Assembly (NCBI GenBank): GCA_002395925.1
Contig: DGVM01000114.1
Location: forward strand, 1 to 37,310
Reading direction: 5' to 3'
DNA length: 37,310 bases
From: Bacteroidales bacterium UBA4284
Lineage (GTDB): Bacteria > Bacteroidota > Bacteroidia > Bacteroidales > UBA932
Part shown: positions 1 through 7,047 of the stretch, in pieces
Layout of the letters: each line of letters begins with the position of its first letter
Position numbering within the stretch: position 1 is the first letter of the stretch
Notes under the pieces: model-generated
What the model was told of the DNA's origin: nothing
Databases searched by the model: none
What the model saw: the letters and a program-made list of their open reading frames with translations, nothing else
Program-made: the position numbers and the translations under genes

Positions 1-41
1 ACTGGCAAAGTTTCCAGAACTTCCGGTAACGAAGTCCCAAT

Positions 42-84
42 AAAAAACAGCCACTGGAGAATGACTCTTCAGTGGCTGTTTTTT
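42..84. terminator. Bidirectional hairpin terminator
   Basis: A 15-bp perfect inverted repeat (42-56 with 70-84) has stem CAGCCACTG / CAGTGGCTG flanked by six A on the left and six or more T on the right. It therefore gives a stem followed by a U-run on either strand. It lies just past the end of the leftward glmM unit. A short rightward frame, open from the window edge and stopping at TAA 41-43, could be the end of a convergent gene, but 13 codons are too few to judge. Confidence 0.8.
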
Positions 85-86
85 TG

Positions 87-287
87 CTACAACGACAAGA
101 CCGTGCTCTCATCGAAGCCGGTTGCCGTGCAGATTGTCTCCACAGGCACGCCCAGTTCCTTTAGCTTCTTGGCGAGTTCGGTTTTCCCTTCTTCGCGACC
201 CATGTTGCGGGCTGTCCGCAACTGGCTCCTGCGGTCTATCTCCCACATCATTTCGTGGACATATTGCATTTGATCCTTCTCGTTCAT
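87..287 (-). pseudogene. C-terminal remnant of PD-(D/E)XK family transposase/nuclease (Rpn/PDDEXK_2 type)
   Basis: This 66-residue frame resembles the C-terminal tail of the Rpn/PDDEXK_2 proteins that are abundant in gut Bacteroidales. It has a charged linker with a GREEGK motif, then KKLKELGVPVETICTATGF, a pattern typical of the end of these proteins. Full-length members are about 300 residues, and the catalytic nuclease domain is absent here. The start codon is 10 nt beyond the stop of the NamZ-like gene, so the fragment could be co-transcribed, but no own promoter is visible. I infer a decayed remnant; a functional small protein is possible but less likely. Family assignment rests on recalled motif similarity. 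Confidence 0.55.
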
Positions 288-297
288 GGCAGCGAAG

Positions 298-1356
298 CTA
301 CTTAATCCGATAAGGAGCGTCGTCGTAAAGCAGGAAGCGTTTGGCCTTGCGTATCCATTTCTGTTCCTCGCCTTTTACGTGTTCCTGTACTATGTCGAAG
401 GTTATGTTCCCTCGCAGGTACTCGCTGACTACGGGGTCGCAGATGCGGTCGAGGAGTGCAGCGCTTATCTCGAATTGCGAGCTGCGGTCGGCTATCCAGC
501 GCATCAGCTGAACGGCATGCAGGAAAGAATTGTACTGGGCGCCGGGAAGAAGGATAATCTGCCAGCCATGGCAAACCTGCCCTGCGTACGTTCCATACGC
601 CGGTTCGAAGCTGCAGGGCCTCATGAGAACGCCCGGAGGGCTTGGCGGGATGCCCCACTCCCCTATGTACGGCGCACCTATATATTCGTATGGCCTCGGG
701 GTTCCGATGCCGGCACACACGCTGGTCTTGCACCACAGTCCCCCGCCGCCAAGCATGTCGCAGCTGAAAAGGCCGGTCACATCGGGAGAAGGAGGAATTG
801 CCCACGGCAGCAGGTCCCGCCCGGCCACGGAAGTCAGCGCCGATATTACATGGAGCGGGAAATGAGCCCCTATCTCGCTGCAATGCAGGTTGCAGAGTTC
901 GCCGAGAGTAAGTCCGTGACGGTGAGCCACCCGCGGTGTCCATGGGTCGCCGTCGGTCACAGGAATGGTTCCTTCCACGATGCGGCCCGCCGGATTGATA
1001 TGGTCTATGATGTATATCGCCGGGCCCTCTTCCATGCGTGCACGGAAGCTCAGAAGACGCATGACGTCGCGGGTGTAGCCAAAATAGCGTACCCCAACAT
1101 CCTGAATCTCGACCACCACAGCATCCAGGCCCTCCAGGTCGGAGGCGTCGAAATCGATGCGGCCGGCTCCGGGAGAGAATTCGGCTCCGGAGGGTTCGAA
1201 CACCCGTGCCAGATTGCCCCTGCGGCGGAAGATTTCCGTCAGATACTCCTGCGATGCGGCGTTCCAGCAGCCAGGTGTGCAGAAGCATGCCACCCGGCCG
1301 TCCAGAAGCGCCTTGTCAAGCTGGTCCCCTATGGGCGTAGTACGGAAGCTGAACAT
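298..1356 (-). CDS. DUF1343 / NamZ-like exo-beta-N-acetylmuramidase family protein
   Basis: This 352-residue protein belongs to the DUF1343 (YbbC/NamZ) family, whose studied members remove terminal N-acetylmuramic acid from peptidoglycan fragments. Visible family motifs are EIQDVGVRYFGY (residues 83-94), DHINPAGRIVEG (118-129), RHGLTLGEL (146-154), a PPSPDV segment and GIGTPRPYEYIGAP. The start is ATG 1356-1354, which overlaps the glmM stop as TGATG and has a GGAGGGG stretch just upstream. A longer frame to 1491 would lie inside glmM. There is no signal peptide, unlike secreted members. The region where most members have an SPEHG motif reads EPSGAEFSPGAG here, and the segment after it is short, so catalytic activity is uncertain. 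Coupling to glmM suggests a role in amino-sugar or cell-wall metabolism. Confidence 0.8.
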   Translation of the reverse strand: MFSFRTTPIGDQLDKALLDGRVACFCTPGCWNAASQEYLTEIFRRRGNLARVFEPSGAEFSPGAGRIDFDASDLEGLDAVVVEIQDVGVRYFGYTRDVMRLLSFRARMEEGPAIYIIDHINPAGRIVEGTIPVTDGDPWTPRVAHRHGLTLGELCNLHCSEIGAHFPLHVISALTSVAGRDLLPWAIPPSPDVTGLFSCDMLGGGGLWCKTSVCAGIGTPRPYEYIGAPYIGEWGIPPSPPGVLMRPCSFEPAYGTYAGQVCHGWQIILLPGAQYNSFLHAVQLMRWIADRSSQFEISAALLDRICDPVVSEYLRGNITFDIVQEHVKGEEQKWIRKAKRFLLYDDAPYRIK

Positions 1357-2777
1357 CAGCGCCCCTCCCCGATAATCCCGTGGGCGAGGGCTATGACCTC
1401 GTCGGCAAGAGCCTGAGCCTCCTCCATGGTGGGAGCTTCTGAATATATGCGGATGATGGGTTCGGTATTGGACCTGCGCAGGTGCACCCACTTGCGAGAA
1501 GCCTCGAAGTCTATCTTGACACCGTCTATAGTATTGATTTTCTCTGACTTGTAGTGCTCTTTAAGAGCTCCGAGTATGCGGTCGATGAGTGCGGGATCCG
1601 ACAGGTCGATACGGTTCTTCGCGATGGCGTACTGAGGCAGGGTCGCCTTGTACTCGCTGACCTTCATGCCGCAGCGGGCAAGTTTGCTGAGGAAAAGGGC
1701 CACGCCTACCATGGCGTCGCGTCCGCAATGGCTGGCGGGATAGATGACGCCGCCGTTGCCCTCGCCGCCTATGAGCGCACCCACCTTATGCATGAGCGTG
1801 GTTACGTTGACCTCGCCAACGGCAGAAGCATAGTAGGTACCGCCGTGCGCCTCGGTCACGTCGCGCAGGGCCCTGCTGCTGCTGAGATTGGATACGGTGG
1901 CAAGAGGGGTCACCCCGCGCTGTACCGCATCGTCAAGCAGATAATCCGCCACCGCCACCAGGGTATATTCTTCTACGAACGGGTCGCCGGTCTCGCATAT
2001 AAAGGCAAGACGGTCGACGTCGGGATCTACGCTTATGCCAAGGTCGGCCCGTTCCCGTACCACGGTCTGCCGGAGATCCACCAGATTTGCGGGAAGCGGC
2101 TCGGGATTGTGGGCGAAGTCGCCGGTGGGCTCGCCGTTGAGCGTGATGCACTCCACCCCAAGACGCTCCAGCAGGCGGGGCATAATGATGCCGCCCACGG
2201 AATTGATGGCATCGAGCACAACCCGGAAGCCGGCGGCCTTGATGGCGGAAACGTCAACCGAAGGCAGCGCAAGCACGGCGTCTATATGCTCATCGGTAAA
2301 ATCGTGGTCCGTCACCTTACCGAGTTCGTCCACCGGAGCAAAGTCGAAGTCGCCCTTCTCGGCGCAGTCGAGGATTGCCTGCCCCTGTTCGGCGGTAAGG
2401 AACTCTCCCCTCTCGTTCAGAAGCTTGAGGGCGTTCCACTGACGGGGGTTATGGCTGGCGGTGAGGATAATGCCTCCGTCGGCATGAGAAAACGTTACAG
2501 CGAGTTCCGTTGTGGGGGTGCTGGCAAGTCCGCAGCGCACTACGTCAACGCCGCATGCGACCAGAGTGCCGACGACCAGCTGCTCCACCATGGCGCCGCT
2601 CAGGCGGGCGTCGCGGCCGACCACGACCTTGTATCGGGAGCCGAACGGAGCCTTGCGATCGCGCAGACACTTGCAATAGGCGTACGTAAAGTTGACAATA
2701 TCGACCGGGGTCAGATTTTCCCCGACGCATCCGCCGATGGTTCCCCGGATGCCGGAAATGGATTTTATGAGTGCCAT
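1356..2777 (-). CDS. glmM: Phosphoglucosamine mutase (alpha-D-phosphohexomutase family)
   Basis: The 473-residue protein has all four signatures of alpha-D-phosphohexomutases. The phosphoserine loop is TASHNP with Ser108, the metal loop is DPDVDR (251-256), the sugar-binding loop is GGEGNGG (337-343), and the phosphate-binding loop is RRSNTEPIIRIY (434-445). The N-terminus, with an SISGIRGTIGG motif, matches Bacteroidetes proteins annotated as GlmM, which convert glucosamine-6-phosphate to glucosamine-1-phosphate for UDP-GlcNAc synthesis. A phosphomannomutase or phosphoglucomutase specificity cannot be excluded from sequence alone. It is the first gene of a leftward unit, with a TAAATTTG -7 box 19 nt before the ATG, and it overlaps the NamZ-like gene by one base. 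Confidence 0.88.
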   Translation of the reverse strand: MALIKSISGIRGTIGGCVGENLTPVDIVNFTYAYCKCLRDRKAPFGSRYKVVVGRDARLSGAMVEQLVVGTLVACGVDVVRCGLASTPTTELAVTFSHADGGIILTASHNPRQWNALKLLNERGEFLTAEQGQAILDCAEKGDFDFAPVDELGKVTDHDFTDEHIDAVLALPSVDVSAIKAAGFRVVLDAINSVGGIIMPRLLERLGVECITLNGEPTGDFAHNPEPLPANLVDLRQTVVRERADLGISVDPDVDRLAFICETGDPFVEEYTLVAVADYLLDDAVQRGVTPLATVSNLSSSRALRDVTEAHGGTYYASAVGEVNVTTLMHKVGALIGGEGNGGVIYPASHCGRDAMVGVALFLSKLARCGMKVSEYKATLPQYAIAKNRIDLSDPALIDRILGALKEHYKSEKINTIDGVKIDFEASRKWVHLRRSNTEPIIRIYSEAPTMEEAQALADEVIALAHGIIGEGR

Positions 2778-2795
2778 AACTTAGTTTTTTATGCA

Positions 2796-2803
2796 CAAAT
2801 TTA
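2796..2803 (-). promoter_or_regulatory. Promoter -7 box for glmM
   Basis: On the minus strand the bases read TAAATTTG, an exact match to the Bacteroidetes TAnnTTTG element. It sits 19 nt before the glmM ATG. No convincing -33 TTTG was seen. Confidence 0.55.
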
Positions 2804-2815
2804 AGGATTATTGCG

Positions 2816-2823
2816 TATATTCG
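2816..2823 (+). promoter_or_regulatory. Possible promoter -7 box for the M20 dipeptidase
   Basis: TATATTCG is one mismatch from TAnnTTTG and ends 5 nt before the ATG at 2829, which would give a nearly leaderless mRNA. It lies in the 51-nt divergent gap with glmM. Confidence 0.4.
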
Positions 2824-2828
2824 CAAGC

Positions 2829-4190
2829 ATGAAACAATACATCAGCGAAAACAAAGAGCGCTTCTTCGACGAGCTTTTCTCCCTTCTGAGAATTCCCTCA
2901 ATCAGCGCAAAATCCGAGAATAAACCCCAGATGTACGCCTGTGCACAGCGCCTGTGCGAGCTTCTTCTGGAGGCCGGTGCCGACAGCGCACACATATACG
3001 AAACGGCCGGCAATCCGGTGGTCTTCGGGCAAAGAATAATCGACCCTTCACAGAAGACAGTGCTGGTGTACGGACATTACGACGTGCAGCCGCCTGAGCC
3101 GCTCGATAAATGGCGCACCGATCCCTTCGAACCCGTAATAGCTCCCGACGCCACCGGGGCGGAGGCCATCTGGGCACGCGGCGCCAACGACGACAAGGGG
3201 CAGCTGTTCATGCACATCAAGGCCTTCGAGTACCTGGTACGCAGCGGGCAGCTCAGGCACAACGTCAAATTCCTTTTCGAAGGAGAAGAAGAAATAGGCA
3301 GCCCGTCGCTTCCCGCATGGATACGTTCCCACAAAAAGCTGCTTGCAGCCGATATCTGCCTGGTGAGCGACACCACCATGATAAGCGAAAAGGTTCCATC
3401 CATAAACTGCGGCATGAGAGGCTTGAGCTATCTGGAGGTCAAGGTTACAGGGCCGTCCAAAGACCTGCATTCGGGCCACTACGGAGGCACCGTCGCAAAC
3501 CCCATCCAGGTATTGTGCGAGATGATTTCGCAGCTGTTCGACGCCGACGGACGTGTCGCAGTGCCCGGATTCTACGACAAGGTGGTCGAGCTTTCCCGCT
3601 CCGACCGCCGCATGCTCTCCAGGGCTCCGTTCGACATGAAGGAATACAAGGATTTCCTCGGCGTACGCGAGCTGCGCGGCGAAAAGGGTTACACTCCGCT
3701 GGAACGCACCGGCATCAGGCCCTGCCTCGACGTGTGCGGCATCTGGGGAGGATACACCGGAGAGGGCGCCAAGACAGTCTTGCCTTCCGAGGCTCATGCC
3801 AAAATTTCCATGCGCCTGGTTCCTAATCAGTTAAGCTCGGAAATAACAAAACTGTTCGCGCGTTGGTTCAAGACTCTCGCGCCCAAGAGCGTACGGGTGA
3901 AGGTCACACCGTGCGAAGGCGGCGACGGCTTCCTCATCCCCATAAGCAGTCCCGCATACAAAGCCGCCAGCCGGGCTATGACAGAGGTGTACGGCACCGA
4001 GCCGGTACCCGCACGCGGAGGCGGCAGCATAGCGGTGCTCGCAGAAGTCCAGAAGATTCTGGGGATTGATCCCCTGCTGATGGGTTTCGGGCTCGAAAGG
4101 GACACAATCCACTCCCCCAACGAGAGCTATCTGCTCAGCCAGTTGTGGCGTGGGATGGAAAGCATTGCACTTTTCTACCGGTATTGGTAG
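2829..4190 (+). CDS. M20 family metallopeptidase (dipeptidase)
   Basis: This 453-residue cytosolic enzyme is an M20/ArgE/CPG2-type zinc peptidase, probably a dipeptidase of the carnosinase-like group. Visible zinc-site motifs are GHYDVQP (His83, Asp85), ANDDKGQ (bridging Asp near 121), EGEEEIGSP (Glu153/154, base and ligand) and LHSGHYGG in the dimerisation lid. GGGSIAVLAE and a C-terminal ERDTIHSPNE segment with a conserved His complete the set. The chosen start, ATG 2829 (MKQYISENKERFF), fits the family N-terminus; an in-frame start at 2811 lies inside the putative promoter. It is transcribed divergently from glmM and followed by a promoter and the AraC-type gene, so it is probably monocistronic. 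The exact peptide substrate cannot be told. Confidence 0.88.
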   Translation: MKQYISENKERFFDELFSLLRIPSISAKSENKPQMYACAQRLCELLLEAGADSAHIYETAGNPVVFGQRIIDPSQKTVLVYGHYDVQPPEPLDKWRTDPFEPVIAPDATGAEAIWARGANDDKGQLFMHIKAFEYLVRSGQLRHNVKFLFEGEEEIGSPSLPAWIRSHKKLLAADICLVSDTTMISEKVPSINCGMRGLSYLEVKVTGPSKDLHSGHYGGTVANPIQVLCEMISQLFDADGRVAVPGFYDKVVELSRSDRRMLSRAPFDMKEYKDFLGVRELRGEKGYTPLERTGIRPCLDVCGIWGGYTGEGAKTVLPSEAHAKISMRLVPNQLSSEITKLFARWFKTLAPKSVRVKVTPCEGGDGFLIPISSPAYKAASRAMTEVYGTEPVPARGGGSIAVLAEVQKILGIDPLLMGFGLERDTIHSPNESYLLSQLWRGMESIALFYRYW

Positions 4191-4210
4191 CCATTTTTAA
4201 ACATTTTTTA

Positions 4211-4218
4211 TAATTTTG
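4211..4218 (+). promoter_or_regulatory. Promoter -7 box for the AraC-type regulator
   Basis: TAATTTTG matches TAnnTTTG exactly within an AT-rich gap (4191-4230). It lies 51 nt before the GTG start at 4270. A TTG at 4184-4186 is a possible but poorly spaced -33 element. Confidence 0.5.
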
Positions 4219-4269
4219 CATTTAGGTCCGGCGTCAAAACCGGTCCAGGATAATTTCGGCCAGATAAAA

Positions 4270-5136
4270 GTGCTAAAAGGTTTCAAACTTCCCGGTTGGG
4301 TCCTTCCCGCCATCATAGCCATCCCGATGGTTGCTTCCGCAAACGGCGGAGGCAGCCAGAATCTGGATACCGAGATTGCCCGGGAAGCTTTCGCCGTCGG
4401 CGATTACGTCCTGATGCAAAACGAGTTGGACAAACTCTACCGCGACTGGGGAAGGGATACTCTGCGGCTCCGCTATGCCGACGCCCTGCTCCTTCAAAGT
4501 CAGGCGGCCGAGTCTCTGGGAGACCAGGCGGAGAGTCTTGAGTATCTCAAGCGCTACAGCTCTCTCAAAGACACCATCTTCGACAGCCACAACCGCTTCG
4601 CATTCGGAGTTTTTGTCATAATGATTCTCCTTCTCGCTCTTATCGCACACATAATATCGGCGCAGGAGACCATGCTCAAAAAGAACGAGTCACTGTCGAA
4701 ACTGCTCTCTGAGACAATGGCTTACAAGGAGAAAGAATCTGCAGAACAAGAGCGCGACGAGCCCTCGACGGGTTGGCCCGACATTCAGGAGATGAATCCG
4801 GAAGAGCTGTACCTTTTCCTGAGCAAGGCAATTACCCGCGACAAGCTGTTTCTCAATCCAAACTTCGGCCGTCAGACCCTCATGGACGACTACTCCCTGA
4901 GTAAAGAAAGGATAGGCAAGGCGTTCTCCGCGTACGGAACTTCCCTGCCCCAATTCATCAATACATGCCGTTTGGAATACGCTTGCAGCCTCATGAAGAG
5001 GGAGCGCGCCATGAGTGTGACTGACGTAGCTTCAGCCTCCGGATTCACCACCCGCGAATCTTTCAGCCGCAGCTTCAAGCAGCAATACGCCCTGACTCCT
5101 ACGGAGTACAAAGAGAATTTCGAGACCTCCGACTGA
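4270..5136 (+). CDS. Membrane-spanning AraC-family transcriptional regulator with periplasmic helical-repeat domain
   Basis: Starting at GTG 4270 the product is 288 residues; the in-frame TTG at 4216 overlaps the promoter box and is unlikely. Residues 1-25 (VLKGFKLPGWVLPAIIAIPM...) form a signal peptide or first membrane segment. Residues about 30-105 look like TPR-type helices (REAFAVGDYVLMQNELDKLY, then ADALLLQSQAAESLG). A clear membrane span, FAFGVFVIMILLLALIAHII, is at about 110-130, followed by a charged linker. Residues about 190-285 are an AraC-type double helix-turn-helix (TLMDDYSLSKERIGKAFSAY; RAMSVTDVASASGFTTRESF; SRSFKQQYALTPTEY). The layout suggests a one-component sensor that detects an envelope signal and binds DNA directly. 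The paired direct repeats at 5246, 5969, 8483 and 11249 have AraC-like spacing, so I infer that it may control the downstream units. Confidence 0.82.
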   Translation: MLKGFKLPGWVLPAIIAIPMVASANGGGSQNLDTEIAREAFAVGDYVLMQNELDKLYRDWGRDTLRLRYADALLLQSQAAESLGDQAESLEYLKRYSSLKDTIFDSHNRFAFGVFVIMILLLALIAHIISAQETMLKKNESLSKLLSETMAYKEKESAEQERDEPSTGWPDIQEMNPEELYLFLSKAITRDKLFLNPNFGRQTLMDDYSLSKERIGKAFSAYGTSLPQFINTCRLEYACSLMKRERAMSVTDVASASGFTTRESFSRSFKQQYALTPTEYKENFETSD

Positions 5137-5245
5137 ACGTCAACAGCACAGGCTCAACAGCACTTATGTGTGCGATAAGGGCGGCGCTTATCTTCATAAT
5201 CAGCCCGATCGCACGTGATAACGGGGTCATATTGGTTCATATAAA

Positions 5246-5283
5246 GACGATTTGTTACGCCGTCAAAGACAAATTGACGCGCA
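5246..5283 (+). promoter_or_regulatory. Orphan paired direct-repeat operator (site D)
   Basis: GACGATTTGTTACGCC (5246) and GACAAATTGACGCGCA (5268) are 22 bp apart. They match the paired sites in front of 6066, 8603 and 11348, although the first copy is degenerate. The other sites have a -7 box 68 bp after the first copy; here that point (5314) has none. The sequence runs straight into a truncated GLUG gene, which suggests that the promoter and 5' gene part were deleted. Confidence 0.5.
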
Positions 5284-5322
5284 CTCTTCTTTGTCCTTCT
5301 TTCAAGATTTCCGACAGGCGTC

Positions 5323-5736
5323 GTGGGCACCATGAACTCACTGGTCGAAATCGACGGCTGCATCAACCGGGGAAAAATCACCGGCAACGATGAGGTAGCT
5401 TCCGACTGCCGTCCCGCAGGAATCGTATCCGCAATGGGCAACAACACCAAAATCACGAACTGCACCAATTACGGAGACGTTGTTTACGCTGTCGCCAACA
5501 GCACCAAGGGACTGGCCGCAGGAATCGTCGGACAGACGAACGACGGCAAGAAGTTCACCGTAATCGAAGGCTGCGCGAACTACGGAGCCATTCTTTCCGA
5601 TATGTTCAAGCATCCCGACAGCGATTACTCCGTGGTAACCATTACAGCAGACAACTTCGAGCAGTACATCTGCATGGAGCCCGACGCAAGGAAGGCTAAC
5701 GTCACCTTCGAAGGCAACGTGTTCGGAAGCCTGTGA
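5323..5736 (+). pseudogene. Truncated GLUG-repeat protein (C-terminal remnant)
   Basis: The frame is open from 5278 and holds about 137 codons from GTG 5323, or an ATG at 5332. It has no signal peptide or N-terminal module. Its sequence has GLUG-type beta-helix turns of the kind found in the larger lipoproteins downstream: EIDGCINRGKITG, AGIVSAMGNNTKITNCTNYG, AAGIVGQTNDGKK and VIEGCANYGAILS. It ends with a tail (ADNFEQYICMEP...) that corresponds to the NFMDYIG and NFLNYIG tails at the ends of the 23211 and 24955 proteins. It therefore appears to be the last quarter of a once-larger paralogue. Operator site D lies just upstream but no promoter box remains. Expression as a small cytosolic protein cannot be excluded. 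Confidence 0.65.
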
Positions 5737-5752
5737 TTCCGTAAGCGTTATT

Positions 5753-5818
5753 TAACGGCATCTGTCCCGTCACAAGCGCGGTCTTCCGTGTCTTATGACG
5801 GGATATTTGTTGCCGTTA
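5753..5818. repeat. Nested inverted repeat (possible terminator or element end)
   Basis: The outer arms TAACGGCA (5753-5760) and TGCCGTTA (5811-5818) and the inner arms TCCCGTCA (5765-5772) and TGACGGGA (5796-5803) are each perfect. Their centres lie within 2 bp of each other, giving one long imperfect hairpin. It follows the stop of the GLUG remnant by 17 nt. No strong U-run follows, so termination is only possible. Confidence 0.5.
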
Positions 5819-5868
5819 CGGTACGGTTATTCTTTGCCGAGGAGCTCTTTGCATTTTTCTGTAACCGG

Positions 5869-5951
5869 AGGTCCAAGAGATGGACCGTCGGCCACAGAAA
5901 AAGGCGGGAATTGGCGATGAAGGTCCAAGAGATGGACCGTCGGCCACAGAA
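5869..5951. repeat. Two identical 31-bp direct repeats
   Basis: Copies at 5869-5899 and 5921-5951 are identical and separated by 21 bp. Each contains the inverted repeat GGTCC-AAGAGAT-GGACC followed by GTCGGCCACAGAA. The motif ACCGGAGG occurs at the left edge of copy 1 and again just after copy 2. The function is unknown; two copies are too few for a CRISPR array. Confidence 0.7.
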
Positions 5952-5968
5952 CCGGAGGCGCTATGTCA

Positions 5969-6006
5969 GACAAATTATCACACACGGGCCGACAAATTGC
6001 GCCGTA
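5969..6006 (+). promoter_or_regulatory. Paired direct-repeat operator (site A), GDPD-GlpT unit
   Basis: GACAAATTATCACACA (5969-5984) and GACAAATTGCGCCGTA (5991-6006) are exactly 22 bp apart. The first copy starts 68 bp before the -7-like box at 6037, the same distance as at sites B and C. The two-turn spacing is typical of AraC-type dimers on direct half-sites. Confidence 0.6.
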
Positions 6007-6036
6007 GCACGAACCAAATGAACGCTCAGGATTGTC

Positions 6037-6044
6037 TAAATTAG
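6037..6044 (+). promoter_or_regulatory. Promoter -7-like box for the GDPD-GlpT unit
   Basis: TAAATTAG is one mismatch from TAnnTTTG, 22 nt before the ATG at 6066. Its position relative to operator A (68 bp from the start of the first repeat) matches the better boxes at 8551 and 11317. Confidence 0.5.
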
Positions 6045-6065
6045 CATCCGTAATATTACTAAACC

Positions 6066-7034
6066 ATGAAAAGAGCACTTCTGCTATTAGCCATCCTCGC
6101 AGGCGCCGCCTCCTGCACCACAAATCAGGCGTCAAAACAAACGTTCAACAGGGCCGAGGCCATCGCCGCCCAAATTCATAACCCGGACAGCAAGTATGTC
6201 GTCGTTGCAGTGCATCGCGGCGACTGGCGCAACTACCCCGAAAATTCCATTCCCGCAATCGAGAGCGTCATCCGCATGGGTGCCGACATCGTGGAGATCG
6301 ACGTACACATGACCGCCGATTCCGTACTGGTCCTCTGCCATGACGGCGACGTGCTGCGCACCACCAACTTCTCGAAAGTCTTTAAGGACTCTCCCGGCAA
6401 GAGTGCCCGCATCTCCAACCTCACTCTGGACGAGATAAAGCGGCTCAGCCTCAAGAGGGCCCACGGTGTAGCCATCGACACCCTGCGCATGCCCACTCTG
6501 GAAGAAGCGCTGATGTGCACAAAGGACCGCATCTGCGTAAACATCGACAAGGGCTATGACTACTACGACGCGGCCCTCAAGATTACAGAGAAACTTGGCG
6601 TCACCGACCAGGTCCTCATCAAGGGCAAGAAGCCCATCGAGGTCGTTGCCGAACACGAGGCACCCTACCCTCACAACATGATGTACATGCCCGTCGTGGA
6701 CATCCAGAAACCCGGCGGCAAGAAGCTCTTCAATTCCTACCTGGAGCAGGGCGTCGTCCCTCTCGCTTACGAGGTATGCTGGCAGAACAACGACGATACC
6801 GCATTTGAGGACGCCTGCGAAGCGATTATCGCCCAAGGCTCCAAAGTCTGGGTCAACACCATCTGGGCCAGCCTCTGCGGAGGTGACGGCAACGACGACG
6901 ATGCCGCATTCCAGGAAGAGGACCCCGGAAAGGTTTACAGGCAGTATATCGACGCCGGAGTAAGCATGTTCCAGACCGACCGCCCCGAACTTCTCATCGG
7001 CTGGCTTACCAAGATAGGCCGGCATACCCTCTAA
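6066..7034 (+). CDS. Glycerophosphodiester phosphodiesterase family lipoprotein
   Basis: This 322-residue protein has a lipoprotein signal (MKRALLLLAILAGAASC, Cys17) and a GDPD-type TIM-barrel. Catalytic signatures are AVHRGD with His50, ENS with Glu59, EIDVHMTADSVLVLCHDG with Glu78, Asp80 and His92, and a C-terminal MFQTDRPELLIGWL segment typical of the family's last strand. Known members hydrolyse glycerophosphodiesters to sn-glycerol-3-phosphate plus an alcohol; some act on teichoic acids or related phosphodiesters. It should sit in the periplasm or on the outer membrane. The next gene, a GlpT-like antiporter, starts 13 nt later, so the pair would release and then import G3P. Operator A and a -7 box precede it. 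No small peptide gene precedes it, unlike the Mfa-like lipoproteins. Confidence 0.88.
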   Translation: MKRALLLLAILAGAASCTTNQASKQTFNRAEAIAAQIHNPDSKYVVVAVHRGDWRNYPENSIPAIESVIRMGADIVEIDVHMTADSVLVLCHDGDVLRTTNFSKVFKDSPGKSARISNLTLDEIKRLSLKRAHGVAIDTLRMPTLEEALMCTKDRICVNIDKGYDYYDAALKITEKLGVTDQVLIKGKKPIEVVAEHEAPYPHNMMYMPVVDIQKPGGKKLFNSYLEQGVVPLAYEVCWQNNDDTAFEDACEAIIAQGSKVWVNTIWASLCGGDGNDDDAAFQEEDPGKVYRQYIDAGVSMFQTDRPELLIGWLTKIGRHTL

Positions 7035-7047
7035 GCCATAACGAACG

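Larger units (their letters stand above)
5737..6036. other. Intergenic region with nested inverted repeats, a 31-bp direct repeat and operator A
   Basis: No credible gene is seen in the 329 bases between the GLUG remnant and the GDPD gene. The region holds a nested inverted repeat (TAACGGCA 5753-5760 with TGCCGTTA 5811-5818, and TCCCGTCA 5765-5772 with TGACGGGA 5796-5803), two identical 31-bp repeats (5869-5899 and 5921-5951), and the paired operator site at 5969-6006. A 77-codon frame across it is repeat-derived and not believable as a gene. Confidence 0.6.

Noticed and set aside
2..43. End of a rightward gene reaching the left window edge
   Set aside because: One frame stops at 41-43 just before the terminator, but another frame also stops at 27-29; 13 codons do not allow a decision.
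4216..4269. Upstream TTG start for the AraC-type regulator
   Set aside because: The TTG is part of the TAATTTTG promoter box, and the GTG at 4270 begins a good membrane-targeting N-terminus.
5174..5192. Hairpin GATAAG-N7-CTTATC after the AraC-type gene as a terminator
   Set aside because: The stem is only 6 bp and there is no U-run, so it was not listed as a terminator.
5869..5951. Two 31-bp repeats with a 21-bp spacer as a possible CRISPR
   Set aside because: There are only two repeats, the spacer is too short, and no cas genes are present.
5788..6021. 77-codon frame crossing the repeat region
   Set aside because: It is made mainly of the duplicated 31-mer and the operator A sequence, and has no start context or recognisable protein features.
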